Positions 4,357 through 5,393 of a stretch of DNA of 5,393 nt are shown piece after piece. The notes under the pieces were generated by a model. It did no database searches. It was not told the origin of the DNA and was given only the letters and a program-made list of their open reading frames with translations. Origin of the DNA: an uncultured Clostridia bacterium (lineage in GTDB: Bacteria > Bacillota > Clostridia > Christensenellales > Borkfalkiaceae); NCBI GenBank assembly GCA_947629725.1, contig CANREU010000110.1:1-5393 (forward strand), in the 5' to 3' direction. A program made the position numbers and the translations under genes. Within the stretch, counting starts at the first letter, position 1; each line of letters opens with the position of its first letter.

Positions 4357-5393
4357 ATGTCGGAAAAGGTAGAAGCTGCTTACGGCGCGGAACAAATTCA
4401 GGTGCTGGACGGGTTGGAGCATATCCGCAAACGCCCGGGCATGTACATCAGCTCGACGGATGAGAAGGGCCTCCACCACCTCGTGAGCGAGGTCGTGGAC
4501 AACTCCATCGACGAGGCGCTCGCGGGCTATTGCGACCGTGTGGACGTCACGATCAATGCGGACGGCTCCTGCACGGTCGTCGACAACGGGCGGGGCATCC
4601 CCACCGAGATCCACCCCAAAGAGGGGATCTCCACGGTGGAGGTCGTCTTCACCAAAGTCAACGCGGGCGGAAAATTCGGCGGGGACTCCGGTTACAAGGT
4701 CTCCTCGGGCCTGCACGGCGTCGGCGTGAAGGCGGTGAACGCCCTCTCCGAATGGCTGGAAGTCGAGGTGTACCAGAACGGACACGTCTACAAGCAGGTC
4801 TACAACCGCGGCGTGCCCCAGCGGGAGCTCGCGATCGTCGGCGACACCGAAAAGACGGGCACGAAGGTCACCTTCTTCCCCGACAGCGAGATCTTCGAGA
4901 CCATCGTCTTCAAGTATGAGATCCTCAAGGTCCGCCTCAAAGAGCTCGCTTTCCTCAACAAGGGGCTCACCATCAATCTCACCGACCTCCGCGGCGCCCA
5001 GCCCAAGACCGATTCCTTCTGCTACGAGGGGGGGATCAAGGAGCTCGTCGAGGAACTCAACCGCGGGCAGGAGACCCTCTTCGAGACCCCGCTCTACTTC
5101 GAGGCGCAGGACGGCACCACGGTGTGCGAGATCGCCCTCCAATACAACGAGAGCTACAACGAAGTCGTCTACTCCTATGCGAATAACGTCAACACCATCG
5201 ACGGCGGCACCCACGTCGAGGGCTTGAAACTCGCCCTCACCAAAGTCGTGAACGACGCGGGCCGCAAACTCAACATTCTGAAAGATACCGACAAACTCAC
5301 GGGCGAGGACGTGCGCGAAGGCATCACGGCGGTCGTCTCCGTCAAGCTCGAGAACGCGCAGTTCGAGTCGCAGACAAAGGATAAACTCAACAA
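4357..5393 (+). CDS. gyrB: DNA gyrase subunit B, N-terminal part (runs off the window)
   Basis: ATPase subunit of the type II topoisomerase that introduces negative supercoils into DNA, working with GyrA. The 345 visible codons cover the GHKL ATPase domain and much of the transducer domain; the TOPRIM and C-terminal parts lie beyond the edge. Seen: IQVLDGLEHIRKRPGMYI (14-31), the ATP-hydrolysis glutamate and Mg-ligand asparagine in SEVVDNSIDEALAG (E45, N49), DNGRGIP (76-82), the ATP lid AGGKFGGDSGYKVSSGLHGVGV (103-124), TGTKVTFFPD (167-176), and the transducer lysine in QTK (339-341). The lid is one residue longer than in E. coli. Position 140 is Gln where E. coli has the coumarin-contacting Arg136, and GMYIS replaces the usual GMYIG. 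ATG 4357 has GGAG (4345-4348) eight bases upstream; the nearby ATG 4352 is out of frame and soon stops. ParE is the alternative, but the whole N-terminus reads as GyrB. No dnaA, dnaN or recF precedes it. Confidence 0.95.
   Translation, partial: MSEKVEAAYGAEQIQVLDGLEHIRKRPGMYISSTDEKGLHHLVSEVVDNSIDEALAGYCDRVDVTINADGSCTVVDNGRGIPTEIHPKEGISTVEVVFTKVNAGGKFGGDSGYKVSSGLHGVGVKAVNALSEWLEVEVYQNGHVYKQVYNRGVPQRELAIVGDTEKTGTKVTFFPDSEIFETIVFKYEILKVRLKELAFLNKGLTINLTDLRGAQPKTDSFCYEGGIKELVEELNRGQETLFETPLYFEAQDGTTVCEIALQYNESYNEVVYSYANNVNTIDGGTHVEGLKLALTKVVNDAGRKLNILKDTDKLTGEDVREGITAVVSVKLENAQFESQTKDKLN

Noticed and set aside
4321..5214. 297-codon minus-strand open frame opposite gyrB
   Set aside because: A shadow of gyrB. 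The translation is repetitive Asp/Val/Leu-rich sequence without family features.

Overview
The window reads as chromosomal DNA from a GC-rich Firmicute of the class Clostridia, probably an uncultured gut-type lineage. This rests on three observations: a SpoVB/YabM-type flippase directly followed by a YabN-type MazG (the pairing known from Bacillus yabM-yabN), strong G/C preference at third codon positions, and an intergenic region filled with GTCAT..TGAGC palindromic repeats of a kind common in such genomes. A finer placement (for example Christensenellales) is only a guess. No phage, plasmid, CRISPR, tRNA or rRNA signal was seen.

Layout. Bases 1-58 hold the probable last codons of an upstream gene that ends in an ATGA overlap with the next start. 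Bases 55-3701 are a tightly packed rightward operon: a polytopic MATE/MOP-superfamily flippase (SpoVB-like), then MazG with a degenerate N-terminal methylase-like domain, then the tRNA-dihydrouridine synthase DusB. Junctions overlap and each start has its own Shine-Dalgarno sequence. A GC hairpin with a T-rich tail 13 bases after dusB closes the operon. Bases 3747-4213 are non-coding and repeat-rich: four copies of a CGTCA..GAGC motif in alternating orientation, a near-perfect 16-bp hairpin, a potential G-quadruplex and a diverged 38-bp direct repeat. Bases 4266-4294 form a strong extended -10 promoter for gyrB. A 16-bp alternating C/G tract starts a few bases after the predicted transcription start. 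gyrB begins at 4357 and runs off the right edge after 345 codons.

How the genes relate. The operon combines envelope lipid-linked precursor export (flippase), nucleotide-pool sanitation (MazG) and tRNA modification (DusB); these are housekeeping functions with no shared pathway visible. gyrB is a separate transcription unit.

Points most worth checking: (1) the flippase frame runs 125 bases into mazG unless a -1 shift occurs on an A7 tract, in which case it would stop exactly in an ATGA overlap with mazG; (2) the Z-DNA-prone tract at the start of the gyrase transcript; (3) the organised repeat cluster between dusB and gyrB; (4) GyrB Gln140 at the position of the aminocoumarin-contact arginine. 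I found no convincing previously undescribed multi-gene system here.
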